Below are positions 24,955-33,223 of a DNA stretch of 64,000 nucleotides, piece by piece. The position numbers were made by a program, and so were the translations under genes. Position 1 is the first letter of the stretch. The number at the start of each line of letters is the position of its first letter. The notes under the pieces are model-generated. The model was not told the DNA's origin and ran no database searches. It saw only the letters and a program-made list of their open reading frames with translations. Source of the DNA: Aldehydirespirator sp965221185. Lineage in GTDB: Bacteria; Actinomycetota; Acidimicrobiia; Acidimicrobiales; Aldehydirespiratoraceae. The stretch spans positions 2,666,001-2,730,000 of the forward strand of contig OZ244866.1 of the NCBI GenBank assembly GCA_965221185.1. The letters run 5' to 3'.

Positions 24955-27072
24955 CTAACCCTCCCTCGTCACCCACTGGATGCCCTCAGGCGATGCCACA
25001 GACCCAGAGCAGGCGATGGTGTCGTCAGTCGCTATCACGCAGGTGTGCCAATGACCCGCGGCGACGGCCTTGTAGCTCACGTCCCTGGCGTCGTCGATCC
25101 CGAATCTTGTGTTTCCCCAGCAGACCATGCTGCCGTCGATTGCGATTGCGCAACTGTGGGAACTGCCGGCGACGATGGACCTGTAGGTGCCCTCGGGCGC
25201 GTAGGCCTGGCCGTCGGCGTTGTACCCCCAGCAGGCAACGGTGCCGTCGACTGCAATCGCGCAGCTGTGGTAGTCACCAGCGGCAACGGCCTGGTAGGCG
25301 CCCTCAGGGGCGTCAGCCTGCCCCAGCTCGTTGTGTCCCCAGCACGCGATGGAGCCGTCGGCCGCAATCGCACAATTGTGGTAACCGCCCGCGGCGACGG
25401 CTTGGTAAGCGCCTTCCGGGGCGTCGGTCTGCCCGGAGTCGTCTGTTCCCCAGCAGGCGATGGTGCCGTCGGCCTTGATCGCACAATTGTGGACCCCGCC
25501 CACCGAGACCGTTCTGTAGGTGCCCGCGGGGGCTTCCGTGAGCCCCACGGGGGGGTGGTTGTCCCCCCAGCAAGCAATCTCGCCGCTGGTGGCGACCGCG
25601 CAGGTGTGGAGCCACCCAGCGGAGAGGGCCTTGAAGGTGCCCTCCGGGGATTCGGTCTGGCCACGGCTGTTGTCTCCCCAGCAGGTGACGGTGCCGCCGG
25701 ACGCGATGGCGCAGGTGTGGAGCCCGCGAGCTGCGACAGCCTGGTAGGTGCCCGCCGGGGCGTCGGCCAGTAAGGACGCGTTGCTTCCCCAGCAGACGAT
25801 CGTGCCGCCAGCTGCTATCGCGCAACCGTGTTCCCCGCCAGCGGCGATTGCCTGGTAACTGCCCGAAGGGGTGTCGATCTGTCCTAAGTGGCCTCCCCAG
25901 CAGGCAATCGTGCCGCCGGTCCCTATCGCGCAACTGTGATCCCCGGCGGCGGCGACAGCTTGGTACGTGCCCTCAGGCGCATCAGCCTGCCCCGAGCTGT
26001 TGTTTCCCCAACAGACGAGAGAGCCATCGGCGGCGATCGCGCAGCTGTGGTTTCCGCCCGCCGTGACAGATCGATAGGTGCCCCCAGGGGCATCAGCCTG
26101 CCCCACGACGTTCCTTCCCCAACAGACAACGGAGCCGCCGGACGCGATCGCGCAACTGTAGCTCCCACCCGCGGCGACGGCTCGGTACGTGCCCTCAGGC
26201 GCATCAGCCTGCCCCGAGCTGTTGTTTCCCCAACACACGATGCTGCCGCCGGTCGCGATCGCGCAACTGTGGCTCCCACCCGCGGCGACGGCTCGATAGG
26301 TGCCCCCAGGGGCATCAGCCTGCCCCACGACGTTCCTTCCCCAACAGACAACGGAGCCGCCGGACGCGATCGCGCAACTGTGGCTCCCACCCGCGGCGAC
26401 GGCTCGGTACGTGCCCTCAGGCGCATCAGCCTGCCCGAAGTTGTTGCTTCCCCAGCAGGCGATGGAGCCACCGGCCGCGATCGCGCAGCTGTGCCCCTGG
26501 CCCGCAGAAATGGCTTGGTAAGTGGCATCGGAACTGCGATCCCCGGCTACAACGTCATCAGTCGTCGCCTGTTCGGCCGGCGGCTCGGTTGTGGTTTCCG
26601 TCTGGCCGTCTCGGGACTCGCCCGGGACTTGAGGTTGCCCGTCCGGGGCCCCGGTTTGATCTGCAGGCGTGGCCGGTCCCCCGCTTGGGGCCTCGACCTG
26701 TTCTAGAGGCACGTCGGACTCCTGGCCTGAAGCCTCGGTCTGCCCCAGAGGTACGTCGGGCTCACCGTCTGAGTCTTCAATCTGGACTGCCGGGACCCCT
26801 GTGGTGGTGACGTCAGTTCCGTCAGATGTCGTGATGACCAACGCGACTACGCCAGCCACAGCCGCAGCCGCAGCCGCAGCCACGGCAGGCCATCTGCGCC
26901 GTCTGCGCGCCGTCTGCGCGCCGAGCGCCACCACCAGCGCGGGGCCATCGGCGATCACGGCCGCGGGCTGCTCCGGTTGGGCGGCCTCCTCCGGTTGGGT
27001 GGCCTGGTCTTCCATGAGCAGATCGGCGAGTGCGGGCAGGTCTTGACGCAGACGATCTTCGAGCGCGGTCAT
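24955..27072 (-). CDS. RCC1-repeat transmembrane putative anti-sigma sensor (copy 2)
   Basis: This 705-residue paralogue of the gene at 18982 starts TALEDRLRQDLPALADLLME, has a basic patch and membrane segment at about 56-80, a long acidic linker (without the VPVEEVLPE repeats of copy 1) to about 182, and then 14 RCC1-type repeats to the C-terminus, for example GTYRAVAAGGSHSCAIASGG with SVVCWGRNVVGQADAPG. Repeats 2 and 4 are almost identical, as are 3 and 5, showing recent internal duplication. The ATGA overlap with the sigma gene and the shared head motif (EDRLRxxLPALADxL) support a sigma-binding cytoplasmic head; the propellers would be outside the membrane. Confidence 0.8.
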   Translation of the reverse strand: MTALEDRLRQDLPALADLLMEDQATQPEEAAQPEQPAAVIADGPALVVALGAQTARRRRRWPAVAAAAAAAVAGVVALVITTSDGTDVTTTGVPAVQIEDSDGEPDVPLGQTEASGQESDVPLEQVEAPSGGPATPADQTGAPDGQPQVPGESRDGQTETTTEPPAEQATTDDVVAGDRSSDATYQAISAGQGHSCAIAAGGSIACWGSNNFGQADAPEGTYRAVAAGGSHSCAIASGGSVVCWGRNVVGQADAPGGTYRAVAAGGSHSCAIATGGSIVCWGNNSSGQADAPEGTYRAVAAGGSYSCAIASGGSVVCWGRNVVGQADAPGGTYRSVTAGGNHSCAIAADGSLVCWGNNSSGQADAPEGTYQAVAAAGDHSCAIGTGGTIACWGGHLGQIDTPSGSYQAIAAGGEHGCAIAAGGTIVCWGSNASLLADAPAGTYQAVAARGLHTCAIASGGTVTCWGDNSRGQTESPEGTFKALSAGWLHTCAVATSGEIACWGDNHPPVGLTEAPAGTYRTVSVGGVHNCAIKADGTIACWGTDDSGQTDAPEGAYQAVAAGGYHNCAIAADGSIACWGHNELGQADAPEGAYQAVAAGDYHSCAIAVDGTVACWGYNADGQAYAPEGTYRSIVAGSSHSCAIAIDGSMVCWGNTRFGIDDARDVSYKAVAAGHWHTCVIATDDTIACSGSVASPEGIQWVTREG

Positions 27073-27560
27073 CGCAACTCCTTTCGAAGCACAGCCAGGG
27101 CGCGGTGGGCAAGCGAGCGAACCGTTGGCGGCCTCACGTCCAACATCTGCGCGATCTCTTCGTCGGGGATGTCGACGAAGTAGCGCAGCACCACCACGAT
27201 CCGCTGGCGGTCGGTGAGGCGGTCCAGAGCGCCGCGCAACTCGATCAGCCTCTCGGGTATCTCACCGTGGATCTCGAGCGTGTCGGGCCTGTGCCGGTCC
27301 TCGACCGACCGACGGCGCAGCGTTTGAGCGCACCCGTTGACGACCACCGTTCTCAGGTACGCGCCCGGCCGCTCCAGCCCGTTCCATCGCTCGCTCACCG
27401 ACGCGAACGCGTCCTGAACGACCTCCTCGGCGATGGCCCGCGAGCCCACCATCAGCGTGGCCAGCCGGACCATGGGCACCTGCTCGATCAGAAAGAGCTG
27501 CTCCAGGTCGGCGCCGTTGCCGGCCGAGTCGCCCGGATCCGGACGTGAGTGCTCCCCCAC
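27069..27560 (-). CDS. SigE-type ECF sigma factor (copy 2)
   Basis: A GTG at 27560 gives 163 residues. Region 2 is RLATLMVGSRAIAEEVVQDA with FASVSERWNGLERPGAYLRT; region 4 is LDRLTDRQRIVVVLRYFVDI with PDEEIAQMLDVRPPTVRSLA, very close to sigma copy 1. The start is only about 10 bases from the candidate -10 element, so the mRNA may be almost leaderless. It heads the five-gene minus-strand cluster and overlaps its presumed membrane inhibitor by four bases. Confidence 0.9.
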   Translation of the reverse strand: MGEHSRPDPGDSAGNGADLEQLFLIEQVPMVRLATLMVGSRAIAEEVVQDAFASVSERWNGLERPGAYLRTVVVNGCAQTLRRRSVEDRHRPDTLEIHGEIPERLIELRGALDRLTDRQRIVVVLRYFVDIPDEEIAQMLDVRPPTVRSLAHRALAVLRKELR

Positions 27561-27570
27561 TACTACCTAC

Positions 27571-27599
27571 GATGCCCCAGACCGGTCACTTGTTGCAGG
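27571..27599 (-). promoter_or_regulatory. Candidate autoregulated promoter of sigma copy 2
   Basis: CCTGCAACAA, 14 bases, then GCATC on the minus strand, just upstream of the sigma start. Both blocks and the spacing are the same as before sigma copy 1, while the 14 intervening bases differ, which points to selection on the two blocks. Confidence 0.6.
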
Positions 27600-27719
27600 G
27601 CATGGCTCGATTCGCCGACACCGATATGGGCGCCGCGGCGACCGGCCGAGATTCAGTACAAGGCGAGGCGGGCGACGGCCAGGTCGGCGGCTGCGAAGCT
27701 GGCCGACTTGAACAACGGA

Positions 27720-28073
27720 TCAGCCGCCCGCGAGTCCGAGGAAGACGACGACGGCCCGGCCCAGCCGGACCATGTCGTGGTCAGCGAGGCGACCGACCCG
27801 GTCTCCGACCTTCGACCGCGGCACGGTCGTGATCGTGTCGACCATCAGACTGCATGGTTCGTGCAGTCCGTTCTGTTCATCAGGCGCTATCGGCAGCCGG
27901 ATCAGGGGCGCCTCGGTGGGATCGGTGGTGAACGCGCACACCGTCACGGAGTCCGTCGCATCGAAGCGGTCATCCTGGATGATCACGACCGGACGAGGCT
28001 TTCCCGCGTAGCCGCTGCCGGCGGCCGCCGTCCAGATCTCGCCTCGTTTCACTCGCCTCGTTTCATCCGTCAT
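27720..28073 (-). CDS. mazF: MazF/PemK-type mRNA interferase toxin
   Basis: The 117-residue protein has the MazF/PemK barrel pattern: RVKRGEIWTAAAGSGYAGKP with the RGEIW strand, RPVVIIQDDRFDATDSVTVC, PLIRLPIAPDEQNGLHEPCS and LMVDTITTVPRSKVGDRVGR. The conserved Arg in the RPVVI strand and the Ser/Thr phrase in SLMVDTITTV belong to the active site. These toxins cut mRNA at short sequences. The gene overlaps the antitoxin gene by 11 bases, so the two are co-translated. It sits between the sigma/RCC1 cluster and putA. Confidence 0.92.
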   Translation of the reverse strand: MTDETRRVKRGEIWTAAAGSGYAGKPRPVVIIQDDRFDATDSVTVCAFTTDPTEAPLIRLPIAPDEQNGLHEPCSLMVDTITTVPRSKVGDRVGRLADHDMVRLGRAVVVFLGLAGG

Positions 28074-28284
28074 CGAGGCTGAGTGCGTCGATGTAGGTCT
28101 GATCGTCGGTCGCGTGCTCGCTGGCCGCCACCGCGGCCGACTGCCGATGAGCTTCGGCCGCGAACTCCGGAGTGCGCACGTCGGCTACCCAAATCTGGAT
28201 CGGGCGCATTCCCCGATCGCGCATTCGCTTGCGGTAGTTGCGCACCCGTCCGGTGACCGTCGGCTCGTCCTTCGGCGAGGTCAT
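28063..28284 (-). CDS. MazE-family antitoxin (DUF3018)
   Basis: This 73-residue protein contains RVRNYRKRMRDRGMRPIQIW followed by VADVRTPEFAAEAHRQSAAV, the signature of the DUF3018 antitoxin group that pairs with MazF-like toxins. The N-terminal part should bind DNA and the C-terminal tail should cover the toxin. A short imperfect palindrome (GTTACATGCAAC, 28293-28304) upstream could be its operator. Confidence 0.88.
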   Translation of the reverse strand: MTSPKDEPTVTGRVRNYRKRMRDRGMRPIQIWVADVRTPEFAAEAHRQSAAVAASEHATDDQTYIDALSLDDG

Positions 28285-28370
28285 GAGTCGATGTTACATG
28301 CAACGCATACGGGACGCGTCCACCGCTGCGTCGGTGCTACCACTCTCCCCGGCGCGACGACCGCTGATAT

Positions 28371-31300
28371 CTAGAGGACGTTGCCGTAGCGGTGGGTGGT
28401 GCGGCTGACCGCCTGCTCTCTCAGGTAGTGGAGCAGCTCGACTCGGCCCTCGGCGGTGACCGGGTCGTCGGCTATGTGCACACGGGCCTCGTTGGCCGCG
28501 GCTCGCAACTCGTCGCTGCATGTTCCCACGACGCGTACGCGCTGCACGGCGCGGAACCTGCGCCGCGCCGCGAACTCAGCGCTGGTCTCGTGGGCGGCGT
28601 GCGACTCGATGAGCGGCACGTTGCAGCGGCCGGCCGCGGCTCGCACTCTCTCGATGTCGCGGGGCGCGGCGTCGGTCTCCGTCCGCAGGGCCATGCGAAG
28701 GAGAGGCCGGTAGCGCAAGACGTTGGACTCGCAGAACAGCCCGCTCGGGTCGTGCTCGACGCCGAGCTCGGTCCGCCAGGCCGCCTCATCGCTGGCTTGT
28801 GCCGCGGCCAGCCACTCGTCGTCGCTGAGGCCGGTGCCGACCGGATGCCAGGTGCCGAGCCGGGCCACGTAGTTGGGACCGCCCGCCTTGGCGCCGGGAC
28901 CGACCGACGATCGCTTCCAGCCGCCGAAGGGCTGGCGGCGCACGATGGCACCGGTTGTGGCCCGGTTGATGTAGGCGTTGCCGACCTCTGCGGCGTCGGT
29001 CCACACGCGGATCTCGGCGGGATCGAGGGTGTGGATGCCTCCGGTGAGGCCGAAGGGGGAGGAGTTCTGGATGGCGATTGCGTCTTCGAGCGTTTCGGCT
29101 CGCATCAATCCCAGCACCGGGCCGAAGCACTCCGTTAGGTGGAACCATGAGCCGGGCCGCACACCCAGGCGCACGCCGGGCGTCCAGGTCTGGACATCGA
29201 GGCGGCGGGGCTCGACCAGCCACTCCTCACCGTCGTCTAGCTGGGTGAGGGCCCGCAGCAGCTTGCCCTGAGGCTCGCTGATGGTCGGACCCATGGTGGT
29301 GGCCAACTCCGTGCTGGGGCCGACCTTGAGGCTGGTCACGGCGTCGGCGAGCTGGCGGCGCAGCCTCGTCGACGTATAGGCGTCGCCCACGCAGATGGCC
29401 AGGCTGGCCGCCGAGCACTTCTGGCCGGAGTGCCCGAACGCCGATGCCACCAGGTCGGCGACGGCCAGGTCGATGTCGGCGTTGGGCGTTATCACCATGG
29501 CGTTCTTGCCCGAGGTCTCCGCGAACAGGCGCATCTCCGGCTTCCACGACAGGAACATCCGGGCCGTGTCATAGGCCCCGGTGAGAATCACGGCATGCAC
29601 CCCCCGATGAGCGACCAGGTGACGACCCACGATGTCGTCGGGAGTCCGGATGAACCCGACCAGGCCCCGCGAAAGGCCCGCGGCCCAGCAGCACTCGGCC
29701 ACGATCTCGGCACAGCCGGGCGTCTCCGGCGCCGGCTTGAGCACGACAGCGTTGCCCGCGGCCAGCGCCGCGAACACGCCGCCAGACGGTATGGCCACCG
29801 GGAAGTTCCACGGCGGCACGACCAGCACTGTGCCGAAGGGCTCGAAACGGGCCGATTCGGGGCTAGCCAGGCCGAGGGCCTGCTCGCCGTACCAGCGGGC
29901 GAAGTCGATCGCCTCGGAAACCTCGGGGTCGGCTTCGGCGATGGTCTTGCGGCCCTCATGGACCATGGCGGCCACCAGGTCGCTGCGCCGCCGGCTCAGC
30001 TCGTCGGCCACACGCCACAGCATGTCCCGGCGCTCGGCGGGCGGGCGGGCGGCCCAACCCGGCTGCTCCTCGGCGGCGGCCTCGACGACCCGGTCCACCG
30101 CGGCGGCCTCGCGGGTGAGGGCGGCAGCCGGTCCGCTCCACTGGCGCGAGACGATCTCGCGGGCCCAGGCCCGGTTGGCGGCCAGCACGGGGTCAGTGTC
30201 GGGCTCGTTGGAGAACCCGACGGCTGGGTTGGCGGGCTCGGTCGCCACGGCGCGGTCCTGGCTGCGGCGCGGGGACCGCCCGACCGACCACCTCCCGGCG
30301 ACCGCGGCCCGGAACTTGGCTGCTTCTGCATCGAAGGCAGAGCTGCCGGGCTGCAGGCCGAACAGGTGGTGGATGAAGTTCTCCACGGAGGCGTTCTCCT
30401 CCAGACGGCGGAACAGGTAGGCGATGGCCACGTCGAAGTCTCTGGCGGCCACCGCAGGGGTGTACAGCAGCACCTCCCCGCCGGCGGAGCGGAGCCGCTC
30501 GGCCTGCGCGGGGGCCATGCCCTCAAGCATCTCGAACCCCACGCGGTGGCGCACCCCGCGTCGGGTTGCGAGCAGGTCGGCCCACGCCACATCGAAGAGG
30601 TTGTGGCTGGCCACACCGATGCGCACCGATGCGGTGCGCTCCGCGGTAAGCGCCCAGTCGAGACAGCGCTTGTAGTTGGCGTCGGTCTCGCCTTTGGTTT
30701 CATACGGCGCCTGCGGCCAGCTCCGCACGGCGGCCTCCACCCGCTCCATGGCGAGGTTGGCGCCCTTGACCAGACGGACCTTGATGAAGGCCCGGCGGCG
30801 GCCTTCGGCGACCAAGTCGTTGTGCCAGGTCACCAGGTCCACCAGAGCCTCGAAGCAGTCGGGCAGGTAGGCCTGCAGCGCGATGCCGGCGTCCAGGGTC
30901 GCGAACTCGGGCTCCTCCAGCAGCTGGCGGAAGGCGCCGACGGTCAGCTCCAGGTCGTGGTACTCCTCCATGTCGAGGTTGATGAACGTCGGCGGCGAGG
31001 CTGACGCGGCGGCTCGAAGCAGCGGCCGCAGGGCCTCGGTGACTCGGTGCAACGACCCGTCGAAGTCCCAGGCGTTGAGCTGGGCCACCACAGCCGACAC
31101 CTTGACCGACACGTAGTCCACGTCGGGCTGGGCCAGGGTGTCGAGCACCTCCTCGTGGCGGCGGCGGGCCTCGGCGTCACCGAGAACGGCCTCGCCCAAC
31201 ATATTGACGTTCAGCGAGAACCCCTGTGCGGACCGGGACCGCAGATGGGCGGCCAGACGCTCGGGCTCGGAGTCCACCACGAGATGACCCACGAGTGCCC

Positions 31301-31652
31301 TCATGCGACGCCGGGCAATCGGTATCACCAGCCACGGCAGACGGGGGCCGAGCCAGGCGCCCGCGCGCACCAGCAGCCGGTCGAGGGACGACAGGAACGC
31401 GGGCAACTCGGCCTCACCCACCAGCGACGACAGCTGGCGGGCGGACACAGCTGGATCTTGGGGCCGGATCACCCGGTCGACAAACCTCATCGCGAAGGCA
31501 GTGCCCGGCCGGTCGCGGACCACGCCCGCCAAGCGCCGACTCGCCGTTCGGTCCCGCCTCGAGGCCGACGATCCCGGCGCCTCCAGCCACCGCACGACGC
31601 GGGCCACGGCCTCCTCGGGCAACAGGTCGGGACTGTGGGTGTCGGGATCCAC
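28371..31652 (-). CDS. putA: Bifunctional proline dehydrogenase / L-glutamate-gamma-semialdehyde dehydrogenase
   Basis: A GTG start at 31652 lies about 10 bases after GGAAGGGG; 1093 residues follow. The proline dehydrogenase barrel covers about 90-445, with FINLDMEEYHDLELTVGAF, RAFIKVRLVKGANLAMERVE and the substrate-binding YLFRRLEENASVENF at about 412. The aldehyde dehydrogenase covers about 470-970, with the catalytic Glu in RLFAETSGKNAMVI (about 712) and Cys in GHSGQKCSAA (about 746), plus PFGGWKRSSVGPGAKAGGPN. About 120 further residues follow. It converts proline to glutamate via FAD and NAD. There is no ribbon-helix-helix DNA-binding head as in E. coli PutA, so control should come from the divergent Lrp/AsnC gene. 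Confidence 0.95.
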   Translation of the reverse strand: MDPDTHSPDLLPEEAVARVVRWLEAPGSSASRRDRTASRRLAGVVRDRPGTAFAMRFVDRVIRPQDPAVSARQLSSLVGEAELPAFLSSLDRLLVRAGAWLGPRLPWLVIPIARRRMRALVGHLVVDSEPERLAAHLRSRSAQGFSLNVNMLGEAVLGDAEARRRHEEVLDTLAQPDVDYVSVKVSAVVAQLNAWDFDGSLHRVTEALRPLLRAAASASPPTFINLDMEEYHDLELTVGAFRQLLEEPEFATLDAGIALQAYLPDCFEALVDLVTWHNDLVAEGRRRAFIKVRLVKGANLAMERVEAAVRSWPQAPYETKGETDANYKRCLDWALTAERTASVRIGVASHNLFDVAWADLLATRRGVRHRVGFEMLEGMAPAQAERLRSAGGEVLLYTPAVAARDFDVAIAYLFRRLEENASVENFIHHLFGLQPGSSAFDAEAAKFRAAVAGRWSVGRSPRRSQDRAVATEPANPAVGFSNEPDTDPVLAANRAWAREIVSRQWSGPAAALTREAAAVDRVVEAAAEEQPGWAARPPAERRDMLWRVADELSRRRSDLVAAMVHEGRKTIAEADPEVSEAIDFARWYGEQALGLASPESARFEPFGTVLVVPPWNFPVAIPSGGVFAALAAGNAVVLKPAPETPGCAEIVAECCWAAGLSRGLVGFIRTPDDIVGRHLVAHRGVHAVILTGAYDTARMFLSWKPEMRLFAETSGKNAMVITPNADIDLAVADLVASAFGHSGQKCSAASLAICVGDAYTSTRLRRQLADAVTSLKVGPSTELATTMGPTISEPQGKLLRALTQLDDGEEWLVEPRRLDVQTWTPGVRLGVRPGSWFHLTECFGPVLGLMRAETLEDAIAIQNSSPFGLTGGIHTLDPAEIRVWTDAAEVGNAYINRATTGAIVRRQPFGGWKRSSVGPGAKAGGPNYVARLGTWHPVGTGLSDDEWLAAAQASDEAAWRTELGVEHDPSGLFCESNVLRYRPLLRMALRTETDAAPRDIERVRAAAGRCNVPLIESHAAHETSAEFAARRRFRAVQRVRVVGTCSDELRAAANEARVHIADDPVTAEGRVELLHYLREQAVSRTTHRYGNVL

Positions 31653-31905
31653 GCCTCGCTTGCCCCTTCCTGCCGCGAGGCCGTTGCTTCAGCGCGCCCG
31701 ACCATGATGGCGGCTCAGCGGCCGGCCCGCCCAACCGCCGCCCGGACTGCTGTCACGACGAACCGGCTGCCGGTCTGCGTGGGGAGTTTGAGCATGCAGC
31801 CGGCCTTTGCGGGATCGGGTACGCCGCGCCATGGAGGAGACTCCGGCGGCTTAGTCCCCTGACAAGTACGTCATCGTTGACTTGCACACTCCGTCCAAGT
31901 TCCGA

Positions 31906-31920
31906 ATCAGAAATTCTGAT
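31906..31920. promoter_or_regulatory. Candidate Lrp/AsnC operator
   Basis: ATCAGAAATTCTGAT is an inverted repeat with 7-bp arms around one base. Its AT-rich core and 15-bp length resemble classical Lrp sites, and it lies between putA and the divergent Lrp-type gene. Confidence 0.5.
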
Positions 31921-32235
31921 GGACCCATGTTGAGAATGTCGAAGATAATCGGTACCAATCGGCTGATTTATCGTCAGTAGTGCGAGATCAGGAGCGATCC
32001 GATTGTGAGACCCGTGACGGCGCACAAGGTCTATGGACTGGGCCTCTGTGCTGGTCGGGCTCCGGAGCCGGTAGCCCCTCAAGGTCCGATATCTAATAAT
32101 ACCTACTATGTTCTCACGTATTGCTGGATGGCCGCCGTATCCGGCTCTTCGGTCCCCTTGGGGAGCCGCAACACCGACCCTGTCCCGCGAGACAAAGCCC
32201 GATAGATCCCTTTGGACAGACAGATCAGATGAACC

Positions 32236-32248
32236 AATCGAATCGATT
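32236..32248. promoter_or_regulatory. Palindrome upstream of the Lrp/AsnC gene
   Basis: AATCGAATCGATT has 6-bp inverted arms around one base, 63 bases before the regulator start. It may serve autoregulation. Confidence 0.4.
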
Positions 32249-32311
32249 TGTATCAAGCCTAACACGCGGTGTCGCAGGGGATAACACCGGTGGTATTTCG
32301 CGCTATGTAAC

Positions 32312-32791
32312 ATGATCGGCGTGCAGTTGGACGACACAGATCTAAGAATTGTGCGAACCCTGCAACAGGACGGCCGGACCAGCTACAGCGACATCTCCAA
32401 GGCCGTGGGGGTCAGCGCCGGAACCGTCCGGAATCGGATCAACCAGATGCGGTCGTCGGGGATCCTCTCCGTCAACGTCTGGCTGGATCCCAGCCTCTCG
32501 GGCCTCGGGATCCACGCGACCCTGCTGCTCAAAGTCCGGCCCGGACACCTGGTGGAGGTGGCTGACGCGCTTTCCGGCCTCGAGGAGACCGGCTATGTGG
32601 CCACTCTGGCGGGCGCCTACGACGCCGTCGCGGATGTCTTCTGCCGCGACATCGCCCATCTCCGCCTCCTGATCCACGACAAGGTCCAGACGATCGACGG
32701 CGTGGCCGATGTGTCCACCAACCTCGTCACCGAGAACAAGCACCAGTCGAGCCTCAACACCGGCGCCTTCGCGCCGCCGAGCCGCTTCTGA
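32312..32791 (+). CDS. Lrp/AsnC-family regulator, probably of putA
   Basis: The 159-residue protein opens with the typical HTH LDDTDLRIVRTLQQDGRTSY followed by SDISKAVGVSAGTVRNRINQ, and ends with an RAM-type alpha/beta domain (HATLLLKVRPGHLVEVADAL, VATLAGAYDAVADVFCRD). Lrp/AsnC proteins respond to amino acids and often control catabolic genes next to them. Being divergent from putA, it is the likely proline-responsive activator, comparable in role to PutR of other bacteria; that is inference from position. A strong hairpin follows the stop. Confidence 0.9.
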   Translation: MIGVQLDDTDLRIVRTLQQDGRTSYSDISKAVGVSAGTVRNRINQMRSSGILSVNVWLDPSLSGLGIHATLLLKVRPGHLVEVADALSGLEETGYVATLAGAYDAVADVFCRDIAHLRLLIHDKVQTIDGVADVSTNLVTENKHQSSLNTGAFAPPSRF

Positions 32792-32837
32792 ATCCGTACT
32801 GCCGTCGCCCACACCCGAGAATCGCCCCTGAAACGGC

Positions 32838-32875
32838 GAAGCCCGGGTCGGAGCGGCGCTCTCGACTCGGGCTTC
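32838..32875 (+). terminator. Hairpin terminator after the Lrp/AsnC gene
   Basis: GAAGCCCGGGTCG pairs with CGACTCGGGCTTC across a 12-base loop (one G:U pair). It lies 47 bases after the regulator stop and directly beside the tRNA fragment, so it could end transcription from both sides. There is no long T run. Confidence 0.7.
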
Positions 32876-32878
32876 AGT

Positions 32879-32923
32879 TGGTGGCGGGGGTAGGAATTGA
32901 ACCTACGACCTTCGGGTTATGAG
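32879..32923 (-). tRNA. 3' half of a tRNA-Met(CAT) gene, displaced by integration
   Basis: On the minus strand the sequence runs from the first base of the anticodon loop (CTCATAA, anticodon CAT at 32919-32921) through stem CCCGA, variable loop AGGTC, T arm GTAGG-TTCAATT-CCTAC, acceptor strand CCCCGCC, discriminator A and encoded CCA. Upstream of the loop the sequence does not pair with CCCGA, so the whole 5' half is absent. This is the classic leftover of an element integrated at the anticodon loop. It is not a functional tRNA. Confidence 0.85.
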
Positions 32924-33031
32924 TTGCTTCCGGGCCGTGTCAGGCTGTGTCTATCTGTGTCAGAAAGTGCCTCTGAAGTGGGCTTTCGCGAATTCGGCCT
33001 GTCAGACGGTGCCTGTGGATAACGCCCTGTG
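32919..33031. repeat. Boundary repeat, copy A
   Basis: Starting in the anticodon loop of the tRNA fragment, about 110 bases are repeated, at roughly three-quarters identity, at 33683-33700 plus 35902-36003 (copy B, split by the IS21 insertion). Shared blocks include ATGAGTTGCTTCCGGGC, GGGCTGT, TTCGCGAA and TGTGGATAACG. The last holds a perfect DnaA-box match (33014-33022). The copies probably mark element-end or attachment-arm sequence. Confidence 0.7.
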
Positions 33032-33223
33032 CCGATCCGTCCATTAGAAAATCCATTAGAAGCCTCGGCCGATCGGGTGACGACAGGACGACATCCTGAG
33101 GCGGCCCACACCGTGGGTGGGCTCCGTACCTCGCGGCTCCAGTGTCCGGGGGGAGTTGGGGGTGCGTCGGCCGGACGGTCGGCTCTCAAGCTCATTCTGC
33201 ATGAGCGGGCGGCCACTACACCG

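Larger units (their letters stand above)
31653..32311. other. Intergenic region between putA and the Lrp/AsnC gene
   Basis: These 659 bases hold no convincing gene. The part from about 31,860 on is clearly less GC-rich than the coding surroundings and carries two near-perfect palindromes (31906-31920 and 32236-32248), one on the putA side and one close to the regulator start. It is best seen as a long regulatory region serving both divergent genes. Confidence 0.6.

Noticed and set aside
18982..27072. Regular repeats of about 111 bp, at first sight like a repeat array
   Set aside because: They stay in frame and encode RCC1-type repeats; there are no constant repeats with unique spacers, so this is not CRISPR.
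28293..28304. GTTACATGCAAC as a firm MazE operator
   Set aside because: The palindrome is short and imperfect, so it is only mentioned with the antitoxin.
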